From JAGVPT01 sp035505655 (GTDB taxonomy: Bacteria; Bacteroidota; Ignavibacteria; UBA10030; UBA8401): 64,000 nt of DNA. A program made the position numbers and the translations under genes. Below, piece by piece: positions 8,638 through 16,974 of this stretch. Location: positions 5,538 through 69,537 of the forward strand of contig DATJQP010000056.1 of the NCBI GenBank assembly GCA_035505655.1, read 5' to 3'. Under the pieces are notes generated by a model. The model was given only the letters and a program-made list of their open reading frames with translations. It was not told where the DNA came from and ran no database searches. The first letter of the stretch is position 1. Every line of letters begins with the position of its first letter.

Positions 8638-11600
8638 TCGAGCGCATTATCGATTGGTCGGTGCGGAACAAGTTCGTCATCATACTCCTCTACATGGCGG
8701 TTGCGGCGTGGGGCATATGGGCGATCTTGAAGACGCCGGTCGATGCAATTCCCGATCTGTCGGAAAATCAGGTGATCGTCTACACGGAATGGATGGGCCG
8801 GGCGCCGAAGCTCGTCGAGGACCAGGTGACATTTCCCCTCGTCACGGCCTTGCAGGGCGTCCCTCAGGTCCAGGCGATTCGGGCAAGTTCAATGTTCGGG
8901 ATGTCTTTCATCTACATCATCTTTGATGAGTCGACGGATCTTTATTGGGCCCGGAGTCGGGTACTGGAAAAACTCTCCGCCGTCCAATCGAGTCTGCCGC
9001 AAGGCGCAAAGCCGGTGCTCGGCCCCGACGGAACCGGCGTCGGCCACATCTTCTGGTACACGCTCGAGGGAAATTACGACCTCGGAACTCTTCGAGCGAT
9101 TCAGGATTGGTACGTGAAGCTCAATCTTCAGGGAGTCCCCGGCGTGGCGGAGGTCGCCTCCGTCGGCGGCTTTGTCCGGCAATACCAGGTCGATGTCGAC
9201 CCGAACAAGATGAAGGCGTACGGCGTCACCCTTGCGGAGATCCGCGGGGCCGTCATGAGATCCAACAACGACGTCGGCGGCAAGATCATCGAAATGTCCG
9301 ATCAGGAGTACTTCGTCCGTGGCCAGGGATACATCCACTCCGTGGATGACATCGAGAACATCGTCGTAGGAACCGGCTCGGATGGAACGCCGATTTACAT
9401 CCGGAATATCGCGTCCGTGCAGTTGGGAGGGGATCTGCGCCGCGGTTCGCTGGAAAAGGATGGAAAAGGACAGGCCGTCGGCGGGATCGTCGTGATGCGG
9501 TACGGCGAAAACGCGAAAGAGGTCATCGACCGCGTGAAACAGAGGATCGCCGAAATCAGCCCGGGACTTCCGGCCGGCGTCAGGATTGTCCCGGCGTACG
9601 ACCGGAGTGGACTCATCACGGCCGCCGTCTACACCCTCAAGCATGCGCTCCTCGAAGAGGCGGTCGTCGTGAGCATCGTCGTTCTTCTCTTCCTCCTCCA
9701 CGTCCGAAGCGTGGTCAGGGTTATTATCGAAATCCCCGTCGCGGTCCTCATCGCATTCATTTGCATGAAGGTCTTCGGCATTACCTCAAATATCATGTCG
9801 CTCGGAGGGATTGCCATCGCGATCGGCGTTATCGTCGACGCCTCAATCGTCCTTGTCGAAAACGCCTACCGAAATGTCGCAAAGGCCCAGGAATCGAAAC
9901 GGGAGCTGCAAACGGGAGATTACATTTCCATCTCAATTCTCTCTGCCAAGCAGGTCGCGCCGGCAATCTTCTATTCGGTGGCAATCATGGTCGTCTCCTT
10001 CCTTCCCGTCTTTCTCCTCGAAGGGCAGGAAGGGAAGCTTTTTCGCCCGCTCGCGTTCACCAAGACCTTCGTCCTTGCCGGTTCTGCGATTATCGCCATC
10101 ACGCTCGTCCCCGTCCTCATGACGCTCTTCACAAGAGGAAAATTCAGGTCCGAAGGAGCAAACCCGATCACGCGGACCCTTAACGCTCTTTACAGGCCAG
10201 TCATCCATTGGGTCCTCGACCACCGGATGGCCACGATCCTCCTCAACCTCGCCGCGCTCCTTGTCACAATACCGATGATCATGCGAACCGGCTCGGAATT
10301 CATGCCGCCCCTCGACGAAGGGAGCCTCCTTTTCATGCCAGTGACTCTTCCGTCCGCCTCGATCACGGAGGTGAACAGAATACTCGAGGAGCAGGATGCA
10401 ATCATCAAGAGCGTGCCGGAGGTGGAATCGGTGCTTGGAAAAGCCGGCAAGGCCGAGACCTCGACGGACCCTGCTCCCCTGAACATGATCGAAACGATCA
10501 TCAACCTGAAGCCGAAGGATCAATGGCGAAAGGGGATCACGAAGGACGACATCATCGCAGAGCTCGACGCCAGGCTTCGGATCCCAGGAGTGCGGAACGG
10601 ATGGACACAACCTATCATCAACCGTATCAACATGCTCTCGACCGGGGTTCGGACAGATCTCGGGATAAAGATCTTTGGAAAGGATCTCGACACGCTGGAA
10701 CGGCTGGCGATAAACGCCGAGCAGATCCTCCATGCGGTTCCGGGGGCGGCGGATGTTTATGCCGAGAGAACTCAGGGAGGGCTCTTCCTCGACATCGACA
10801 TCGACCGTACCGCGGTAGCCAGATATGGCATCAATGTGGGAGATGTTCAGGATGTCATCGAGACCGCGATCGGCGGGGAAAATATCGGCACCGTCATCGA
10901 CGGCAGGGAGCGTTTTCCCATCCGCGTCCGTTACGCGCGAGACATGCGGGACAACCTTGAAGCTCTTCGATCACTGCTCGTCCCGGCTAACGTCAGGGGG
11001 AGCGAACTCCCCACCCTCTCAGCCGGCGCGTCCGGCTCCGGCTCCATGTCAACGGAAGGCACGATGGAAGGCCGGCCAGCGCCGCCGATGAGCAGAGGAG
11101 GGATTACTTCCGAACGGCCATCCGTCATCTCGAGCCACAGCTATGTGCCTCTGGGCCAGATCGCTAAAATCGAAATCGTACCGGGTCCCCCAATGATCTC
11201 CAGCGAAAATGCGCAGTTGAGGTCAATCGTCTATCTCAATGTCCGGGGTCGGGATATGGGGGGCTTCGTGACAGACGCGAAGACAGCATTGTCCAAAGGA
11301 CTTTCGCTACCTCCGGGATATGCTCTGCAATGGAGCGGTCAATGGGAAAATGAGATTCGGGCCAAAGAGCGACTCGAGATCCTTATGCCGATCGTCCTCC
11401 TTATCATTTTCGTCATGCTCTATCTCACGACGAAAGATCTCACGGAAGCGATCGTCGTGATGCTTTCGGTTCCGTTCGCCCTCATCGGCGGAGTCTATTT
11501 CATCTACCTGCTCGGCTACAATTTCTCGGTGGCCGTTTGGGTAGGCTTCATCGCGCTCTATGGTCTGGCGGTCGAAACGGGAGTAGTCATGGTTGTCTAC

Positions 11601-11945
11601 CTTCACGAGGCGCTCGACAGACGGATCCATGCTTTCGAATCCGGCTCGCGGGGACCGATCACGCTCGCGGATGTTCACGACGCGACGGTGGAAGGGTCGG
11701 TCCTGAGGCTGAGGCCGAAGGTGATGACGGTCGGGACGGCGATGATTGCTCTCGTACCGATCATGTGGAGCACCGGCGTCGGCGCAGACGTCATGAAGCC
11801 TCTCGCCGCTCCGATGATCGGAGGACTGATCACGTCCACCATCCACGTTCTCGTCGTTACGCCTATCCTCTTCAGCTACATGAAAGAGCGGGCGCTGAAG
11901 AAAGGGACCCTCCGGCTTTCCCACATGGCAGCATGGATGAAGTAG
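8634..11945 (+). CDS. cusA: CusA-type heavy-metal RND efflux pump
   Basis: Inner-membrane proton antiporter (1103 residues) of the HME-RND family. TM4 carries AIGVIVDASIVLVENA, with one acidic residue in the AIG-x4-D-x5-VEN arrangement of the Cu(I)/Ag(I) subgroup rather than the DFG/D pattern of Zn/Co/Cd pumps. N-terminal TM1 (about 12-32), periplasmic halves and the C-terminal TM block (TKDLTEAIVVMLSVPFALIG; GLAVETGVVMVVYL) are intact. A Gly/Ser/Met/Pro-rich insert of about 50 residues (about 786-836) sits in the second periplasmic region and is unusual. Coupled to cusB by ATGA. Monovalent copper or silver is the likely substrate. Confidence 0.9.
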   Translation: MIERIIDWSVRNKFVIILLYMAVAAWGIWAILKTPVDAIPDLSENQVIVYTEWMGRAPKLVEDQVTFPLVTALQGVPQVQAIRASSMFGMSFIYIIFDESTDLYWARSRVLEKLSAVQSSLPQGAKPVLGPDGTGVGHIFWYTLEGNYDLGTLRAIQDWYVKLNLQGVPGVAEVASVGGFVRQYQVDVDPNKMKAYGVTLAEIRGAVMRSNNDVGGKIIEMSDQEYFVRGQGYIHSVDDIENIVVGTGSDGTPIYIRNIASVQLGGDLRRGSLEKDGKGQAVGGIVVMRYGENAKEVIDRVKQRIAEISPGLPAGVRIVPAYDRSGLITAAVYTLKHALLEEAVVVSIVVLLFLLHVRSVVRVIIEIPVAVLIAFICMKVFGITSNIMSLGGIAIAIGVIVDASIVLVENAYRNVAKAQESKRELQTGDYISISILSAKQVAPAIFYSVAIMVVSFLPVFLLEGQEGKLFRPLAFTKTFVLAGSAIIAITLVPVLMTLFTRGKFRSEGANPITRTLNALYRPVIHWVLDHRMATILLNLAALLVTIPMIMRTGSEFMPPLDEGSLLFMPVTLPSASITEVNRILEEQDAIIKSVPEVESVLGKAGKAETSTDPAPLNMIETIINLKPKDQWRKGITKDDIIAELDARLRIPGVRNGWTQPIINRINMLSTGVRTDLGIKIFGKDLDTLERLAINAEQILHAVPGAADVYAERTQGGLFLDIDIDRTAVARYGINVGDVQDVIETAIGGENIGTVIDGRERFPIRVRYARDMRDNLEALRSLLVPANVRGSELPTLSAGASGSGSMSTEGTMEGRPAPPMSRGGITSERPSVISSHSYVPLGQIAKIEIVPGPPMISSENAQLRSIVYLNVRGRDMGGFVTDAKTALSKGLSLPPGYALQWSGQWENEIRAKERLEILMPIVLLIIFVMLYLTTKDLTEAIVVMLSVPFALIGGVYFIYLLGYNFSVAVWVGFIALYGLAVETGVVMVVYLHEALDRRIHAFESGSRGPITLADVHDATVEGSVLRLRPKVMTVGTAMIALVPIMWSTGVGADVMKPLAAPMIGGLITSTIHVLVVTPILFSYMKERALKKGTLRLSHMAAWMK

Positions 11946-12065
11946 GCGGAACAACTGACAACGTTCGGGAAGCCGACTTGCGGAACTTTTCTGTTGCTTC
12001 AGGACGTTTTCATGGTTACCATCAATGATGGAAGAACATACTCTCACTCCCCCGAAGGAACTCAT

Positions 12066-12284
12066 ATGAAAAAGACACTCTTTGCAGTCATTGTTGTCGC
12101 GATGGCCCTATTCCTGGCCGGCTCCCCCGCCTTTGCAAACTCAAGCGCAAAGAAAAATCAGAAGGATGCCGACTGCAAATCGTGTTGTTGTGGAATGAAG
12201 GGCAAGGCCAAGGGCAAAGCAACAACGTCGTCCGCGGCTTCTTCCAAAGCCTCTTCGTCAAAGAAGGAATCCGACAAAAAGTAA
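12066..12284 (+). CDS. Tiny secreted protein with a CxxCCC motif and Lys/Ser tail
   Basis: A 72-residue protein with a clear signal peptide (MKKTLFAVIVVAMALFLAGS...AFA, cleavage after about 24). The mature part has one cluster, DCKSCCCGMKGK (Cys37, 40, 41, 42 and Met44), then a Lys/Ser/Ala-rich tail. GAAGGAA lies 6 bases before the ATG. It is 120 bases downstream of cusA and ahead of two more metal-related genes. A periplasmic Cu(I)-binding buffer or chaperone is the natural guess; no family is recognised. Confidence 0.7.
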   Translation: MKKTLFAVIVVAMALFLAGSPAFANSSAKKNQKDADCKSCCCGMKGKAKGKATTSSAASSKASSSKKESDKK

Positions 12285-12332
12285 CTGCTCGCCGATGCCT
12301 CAGATTCGACTTATCCGGAGGAGCTTCGCACC

Positions 12333-13010
12333 ATGAATTGCCCCAACTGCGGCCGGGCTCTCGAAACCGGTGCCGCCTTCTGTCCATCGTGCGGTACAAA
12401 GATCACCTCGTCAACTTCGGACTCGGCACACGAAGCCAGACTTCCATCTGCGGCCTTTGCGGCGGACAGGAAGGTAATGAGCACGAAGGCCAAGCTGATC
12501 TATGGCGTCATCGGAACTCTTCTCATTGTCGCCATGGGCGTCGTCTTTGTTCGCAGTCTTCCAGGGGGGGAGCATCCGGTTGTCAGGAACCAACCGGTCG
12601 TGGTTCAATCCGTCGACTACACCGGAACAAAACTAACGATGATCCCCGTTGATTGCAGAGTTGATAACGGGTACATCGTCATCGCCCTCTCGGATGTCGT
12701 TGAGAAGAGGATGGTGGGGTTTACATACCAGGGGAAAACCAAAAGCGTCGACCTGCTGGCGTACATCAATCCTCAGGGGAAGGTCGTCACTTCGATCGCT
12801 ATGTGTGAACCGTGCAACTCAAAGAGCTTCCACACAGAGTCGCAGGAGATCGTATGCGACAACTGCGGCACACGGTGGAATTTCACAACACTTGAGGGAA
12901 TCAGCGGATCGTGTCAGAAGTACCCGCCCGATCCGATACCAAGCCAGGTCGTCGGAAATGAAGTTCGGATCAGCGAACGGCTCGTCGAAAACTGGAAGAT
13001 GAGGATATGA
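12333..13010 (+). CDS. Zinc-ribbon plus DUF2318 membrane protein
   Basis: A 225-residue protein in three parts. Residues 1-20 form a zinc ribbon (CPNC...CPSC; Cys3, 6, 17, 20). One membrane helix spans about 54-73. The outer domain (about 90-210) matches DUF2318, with MCEPCNSKSFH (Cys158, Cys161, His167), CDNCG (Cys175, Cys178) and Cys194. DUF2318 proteins are linked to iron or copper uptake systems and are thought to bind metal or a cluster outside the membrane. The fusion would put a zinc finger in the cytoplasm. It overlaps the next gene by 4 bases, so the two are coupled. Function is inferred. Confidence 0.75.
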   Translation: MNCPNCGRALETGAAFCPSCGTKITSSTSDSAHEARLPSAAFAADRKVMSTKAKLIYGVIGTLLIVAMGVVFVRSLPGGEHPVVRNQPVVVQSVDYTGTKLTMIPVDCRVDNGYIVIALSDVVEKRMVGFTYQGKTKSVDLLAYINPQGKVVTSIAMCEPCNSKSFHTESQEIVCDNCGTRWNFTTLEGISGSCQKYPPDPIPSQVVGNEVRISERLVENWKMRI

Positions 13011-13360
13011 GGCAGAATCTTCTGGCGGCAATCTCGGTTCTTGGACTCTTTGCTGGATGCACAAAAACCGGCCCTCCACGCGAAACCCCGGCCGTCGCGC
13101 AAATTTCCACCGCTACGATCAACCTTCCGACCTTGAAATGCAAGACGTGCGTGAAGACCATCAGCGGAGCGCTTGAGAGTTTGGATGGGATCGAGGATGT
13201 GGACGTCGATCTGCCCTCAAAAAAGGCAACAGTCCGCTTCGTTGCGTCAAAGCTTGACGCCGGCAGAATAAGAAAGAGGATGAGCGAGGCGGGCTACACT
13301 GCCGACGGAGTTGAGAGGGATTCCGCGGCCTACGAGGCGTTGCCGGAATGCTGCAAGTGA
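13007..13360 (+). CDS. HMA-domain lipoprotein
   Basis: A 117-residue MerP/CopZ-like protein with a lipoprotein signal (LFAGC, Cys18) and one heavy-metal-associated domain (about 36-105). The metal site is TLKCKTC (Cys45, Cys48), where the usual Met-x-Cys-x-x-Cys has Leu at the first position. The end carries an extra Cys pair (PECCK, Cys115-116). As a lipoprotein it should act in the periplasm rather than the cytosol, possibly handing Cu(I) to CusB/CusA or the DUF2318 protein. Its stop is 7 bases from the convergent ccmF stop. Confidence 0.8.
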   Translation: MRQNLLAAISVLGLFAGCTKTGPPRETPAVAQISTATINLPTLKCKTCVKTISGALESLDGIEDVDVDLPSKKATVRFVASKLDAGRIRKRMSEAGYTADGVERDSAAYEALPECCK

Positions 13361-13367
13361 AGGCCGG

Positions 13368-15680
13368 TTAGGAACCGTTTCTCCTCGCGTCGCCGGCGCG
13401 GCGAATGATGGTCAGAAGGAATCCCCCCACGAGAGTAATTGTCCCCACCCACACGAGGTTGATGAACGGCTTCACGCTCGCTTCGACAACGAGCGTTTCG
13501 TTCTTCTGAGGCTGCCCTTCGGCAAGAGGTGTGCTCACCGTGACCGTCACGGAAGACTTCCCCCTCCCTCCGTTTCCGAGGGCCATACTTTTGATCGTGA
13601 AGGCGACATTCGTTCCCGGAAATGAAGCCGGAACGTACGATACCTTGCCCCGCTCATTGTGCATCTCCGGCGACAGCTGCGCCGTTTTTCCTCCGCGCTT
13701 CACCTCCAGGTTGACCGTTACAACATTCCCCTTCTCGGGCGAACTCGCGAAATTGTATCCAAGATATGTGACGGACATGTCCTGAAACTTCTGGACCTCG
13801 TCTTTCTCGATCGTCAGCTCCTGCTCATTTTTCGAGTCCGGCTCTTCGAGCGAAAGAGGAGAAACGTAAAAATCTTTCGTCATCAGATTGATGATGTCGG
13901 GATTTCGCATCAACCCTTCATTGTCTTTGTTGTTAAACATCACCGGCGCAACGACAAATTTTTCTCCTTCCTTTTCCACCTCGACATCAAAGGCGAACCT
14001 TCCCCGCTCGATCGGATGATATCCCACATAACGCATCGTATATCCCATCGCCTCGACCCGCTTCCCTTGTTCGAGTGAAATTGTCTCCTTGTTGTCGTAT
14101 TTCGCGGAGGCGACGAAACCGAGAAACATGAGGGCGAGTCCGATATGGGCAATGGATCCACCGGCCATGCGTGGGTTACCTACGAAGATCCTGTATCCTA
14201 CGATGAGATTTGTGAACAGTGCGAACGATGAGGCGAAAATAAAGACGAGCATCGAAGCCTGGTGTGCTCCGATGGCAAAGCTCACAGCCGTGAGGGCAAG
14301 GGCGAGGATCACGGGAGCACGCAGGCTTTTCAGCAGAGATTCGGCTTCGGAATTCTTCCACCAAAGGAGCTGGCCGATGCCCGCGAGCAATGCGATGACG
14401 ATACCGAGAGGAAGGGTGGTGGTGACATAGTATCCCGATTCGACCGCCGAGACCTTCCCCTTCAACAGTCCCGTAATGATAGGGGACGAGGTTCCGATGA
14501 CGACGAAGAGTGCCGCAAAAACAATCGCCGAAGCACCGAGAAACAACGCGAACTCGCGCGACAAAAAGCTATGCTCCACAGGGACTTTCGGCATTTCCTT
14601 CATCCTTGCAAAGAAGAGTCCAAACCCGATGAGGGCAAAGGTAAAAAGACCTGCCAGAAGCAACCAGTACACCCACATTCCTGGTTCTACGAACGAATGG
14701 ACGGAGGTGTCACCAAGGACGCCGCTACGCGTGAGGAAGGTCGAGTAGAGCACCATGACGAAACAAAGGATGCTAAGGACGAAGTTCGTCTTGATGAAGC
14801 TGCCGCTTCGACGCTGAGAAAGCATCGTGTGGATGGATGCCACACAGACCAGCCACGGCACAAGAGAGGAGTTTTCGACCGGATCCCACCCCCAATAACC
14901 TCCCCAGCCAAGCGTCTCATACGCCCAGAAGCCTCCCATAATTACTCCGGTGCCAAGGACCATCGCACCAAAGACCGACCAGGGAGTGGAGACGCGTATC
15001 CAACTTACATAATCCCGCTTCAACATCCCTGCCACGGCATAAGCAAACGGAACCGACATCGATGTGAAACCGATGAAGAGAACCTGCGGATGGATCACCA
15101 TCCAGTAGTTCTGAAGGAGAGGGTTGAGCCCCTTCCCTTCGCTCGGATATTGGGCCCATATGCCTTTAGCCTGATCGAGCCAAACAAAATTCGTCACCCC
15201 GGGAGGAATGACCCCGGTATGGATCAGGTCCTGCGGAAAGAGATCCCAGATGTAGGCGAACGGGTTCTTCACGATGATCATGAGAAGGAGAAACGAGAGG
15301 ATTCCCGAGTAGACGAGCATGAATTCCGCCTCGTAACCTTTCCGCGAGGAATAGACCATAAGGACAAGGCCGACGATACTCGTGTAGAACGCCCAAAGGG
15401 AGAAGCTCCCCTCCTGGCCGGCATAGAAGGTTGAAAAGAGAAGCGGGCCCGGTAGATCCGTAGAAGAGTAGTTCCACACATAGGCGTAGTGGAACTGATG
15501 GGTCATGATGAGATAGACGAGTAGCGCTGCAGCGCAGAACATCCCTCCCGCTGCGGTCCGATAGGCGAGCCGGGCAAAACGGAGAAGCCGGGTGGAATTC
15601 CGGCGATGAATGAGGTAATAAAGAACCGTGGAAAGGAGCGCCGCGCCGAACGCAACCCTGACAATGATACTCCCTATCAT
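13368..15680 (-). CDS. ccmF: Cytochrome c maturation heme lyase subunit CcmF
   Basis: Membrane protein of 770 residues that ligates heme to the apocytochrome CxxCH motif, receiving heme from CcmE. About 14 membrane segments are visible. The WWD heme-handling motif is WGGYWGWDPVENSSLVPWL, and conserved His regions are present (VIHPQVLFIG; DTSVHSFVEPG). It is longer than the roughly 650-residue E. coli protein because of a C-terminal periplasmic segment (about 535-735) before the last helix. It is the last gene of ccmABCDEF; ccmG and ccmH are not nearby. Confidence 0.93.
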   Translation of the reverse strand: MIGSIIVRVAFGAALLSTVLYYLIHRRNSTRLLRFARLAYRTAAGGMFCAAALLVYLIMTHQFHYAYVWNYSSTDLPGPLLFSTFYAGQEGSFSLWAFYTSIVGLVLMVYSSRKGYEAEFMLVYSGILSFLLLMIIVKNPFAYIWDLFPQDLIHTGVIPPGVTNFVWLDQAKGIWAQYPSEGKGLNPLLQNYWMVIHPQVLFIGFTSMSVPFAYAVAGMLKRDYVSWIRVSTPWSVFGAMVLGTGVIMGGFWAYETLGWGGYWGWDPVENSSLVPWLVCVASIHTMLSQRRSGSFIKTNFVLSILCFVMVLYSTFLTRSGVLGDTSVHSFVEPGMWVYWLLLAGLFTFALIGFGLFFARMKEMPKVPVEHSFLSREFALFLGASAIVFAALFVVIGTSSPIITGLLKGKVSAVESGYYVTTTLPLGIVIALLAGIGQLLWWKNSEAESLLKSLRAPVILALALTAVSFAIGAHQASMLVFIFASSFALFTNLIVGYRIFVGNPRMAGGSIAHIGLALMFLGFVASAKYDNKETISLEQGKRVEAMGYTMRYVGYHPIERGRFAFDVEVEKEGEKFVVAPVMFNNKDNEGLMRNPDIINLMTKDFYVSPLSLEEPDSKNEQELTIEKDEVQKFQDMSVTYLGYNFASSPEKGNVVTVNLEVKRGGKTAQLSPEMHNERGKVSYVPASFPGTNVAFTIKSMALGNGGRGKSSVTVTVSTPLAEGQPQKNETLVVEASVKPFINLVWVGTITLVGGFLLTIIRRAGDARRNGS

Positions 15681-15706
15681 CCTCTACGCTCCTTCTGAGA
15701 GTGTCA

Positions 15707-16096
15707 TCACAGAGTCTTTTTCACCGCGGAGGCATCTCCCTCATACTTGGAGGGGCATTTCGTCAAAAGCTCATTTGCATGAAAAGATCCATCCTTGAAG
15801 CGGCCCTTCGCGACAACACTCGTTGCCAGCTCGAAGTTGTTCGGCTTCGCTCCGTCCAGGATGACTTTTGCCTCCCGCTGATTATCGTCCTTCATATAAA
15901 AAATGAACTGGCCGTGCTGGGCGTCGAAGGTCGTTTCTTTGTCCCTCACCCATGAACCTTTCACCTGGACCTTCTTGCTCGTCCTCTCCGCCTTGGCAAA
16001 ATCGGTGTACTCGACATTGCTGTCCAGAAACGACACCGCTCCAAAGACGAGAAACGCCGCGACAACGACCGAGGCTACGATGATCTTTACTCTCAT
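15707..16096 (-). CDS. ccmE: Cytochrome c maturation heme chaperone CcmE, Cys variant
   Basis: Periplasmic heme chaperone of 129 residues: one N-terminal membrane anchor (about 3-23) and an OB-fold domain (VQVKGSWV, KVILDG, VVAKGRF). The heme-attachment site is LLTKCPSKYE, with Cys114 in place of the His of classical HxxxY CcmE and Tyr118 kept. Such CxxxY forms are known from archaea and Desulfovibrio. The ATG at 16096 has GGAG upstream; a start 17 codons upstream lies inside ccmD. It is 10 bases after ccmD and 26 before ccmF. Confidence 0.92.
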   Translation of the reverse strand: MRVKIIVASVVVAAFLVFGAVSFLDSNVEYTDFAKAERTSKKVQVKGSWVRDKETTFDAQHGQFIFYMKDDNQREAKVILDGAKPNNFELATSVVAKGRFKDGSFHANELLTKCPSKYEGDASAVKKTL

Positions 16097-16106
16097 TCCT
16101 CTCTCC

Positions 16107-16238
16107 TCACTTCTTGACAGACTTTTCGAGCTTCGTGACCTTCCCATCGAGCCTCAGAAGGTAGCCACCCAATCCAACCCAGATGATGAGCACGATAGTC
16201 AGGACGATATAGAGTTGATGTTCAGCGAGAAAATCCAC
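16107..16238 (-). CDS. ccmD: Small cytochrome c maturation protein CcmD
   Basis: A 43-residue ORF with a GTG start at 16238 and AGGAG about 8 bases upstream, filling the gap between ccmC (10 bases away) and ccmE (10 bases away). The product has a short polar start (MDFLAEHQLY), one membrane helix (IVLTIVLIIWVGLGGYLL) and a basic tail with a short coiled coil (RLDGKVTKLEKSVKK), the normal CcmD layout. CcmD helps release holo-CcmE from the CcmABC complex. Confidence 0.88.
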   Translation of the reverse strand: MDFLAEHQLYIVLTIVLIIWVGLGGYLLRLDGKVTKLEKSVKK

Positions 16239-16248
16239 GGCTCTGCTC

Positions 16249-16974
16249 CTACGATTGTTCTGACGACGATTCGATTCGGGCCAACCTCACTCGTATGCTG
16301 AAAAGCCAGAAATACAGGAGCGTAAACCCGATGATCGAGGCGAAAAACACCACCCTCATGTTCGCCGGCATATGAAGCTGGGCAACCGGCGTCGAGCCTC
16401 CCTCGTCTCCTTTCGCACCGGGGTGAAGCCCGGTCATGATCCTCGGCATCACGAAGATGAAGAACGGGGCCGTAACGCCTGCAATGATCGAATAGACGGC
16501 GGCGAGGGTCGCCCGCTTCTCGTCCACTTCGATAGCCGACCTGAGGGCAAAATAGGCCCCATAGATTAACAAAAGGACGAAGATCGAAGTTTCACGCGGG
16601 TCCCAATTCCAGAAGGATCCCCAATTGAATTTTGCCCAAATAGACCCCGTTACCGTGGCAAGAACGCAAAATACAGTCCCAAGACCGGCCGCCGAGACCG
16701 ATCTCAGGTCATAGTCGAGTTTCTTCGTCTTGAGGAACATGATCCCGTACACCGTCGACGCGATGAATGCCACGAGAGTCGTCCAGGACATCGGCACGTG
16801 AAAGAAGATGATCCGCGCCTTCTGTTCAAGCGCCGGGATGATCGGGAGCTCGAACCATCGCTCGGGAGAGGGAACCATCGGCATGGCAATTCCCGCAATG
16901 ATGACGCCAGTCAACCATAAGAGCAAGCTCAGCTTGGCCAAAAGGTATCGCGGCATACGATTCAATCCCTCCAT
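16249..16974 (-). CDS. ccmC: Heme exporter / CcmE loading protein CcmC
   Basis: A 241-residue six-helix membrane protein that attaches heme to CcmE with CcmA, CcmB and CcmD. The WWD motif WGSFWNWDPRETS is present and the two flanking heme-ligand His residues are in FFHVPMSW and GLHPGAKG. It overlaps ccmB by 13 bases from the ATG at 16974; an ATG six codons later (16956, MPRYLLAK) would remove the overlap. Confidence 0.93.
   Translation of the reverse strand: MEGLNRMPRYLLAKLSLLLWLTGVIIAGIAMPMVPSPERWFELPIIPALEQKARIIFFHVPMSWTTLVAFIASTVYGIMFLKTKKLDYDLRSVSAAGLGTVFCVLATVTGSIWAKFNWGSFWNWDPRETSIFVLLLIYGAYFALRSAIEVDEKRATLAAVYSIIAGVTAPFFIFVMPRIMTGLHPGAKGDEGGSTPVAQLHMPANMRVVFFASIIGFTLLYFWLFSIRVRLARIESSSEQS

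Noticed and set aside
14262..15434. A 390-codon plus-strand frame
   Set aside because: Antisense to ccmF; highly charged and without motif.
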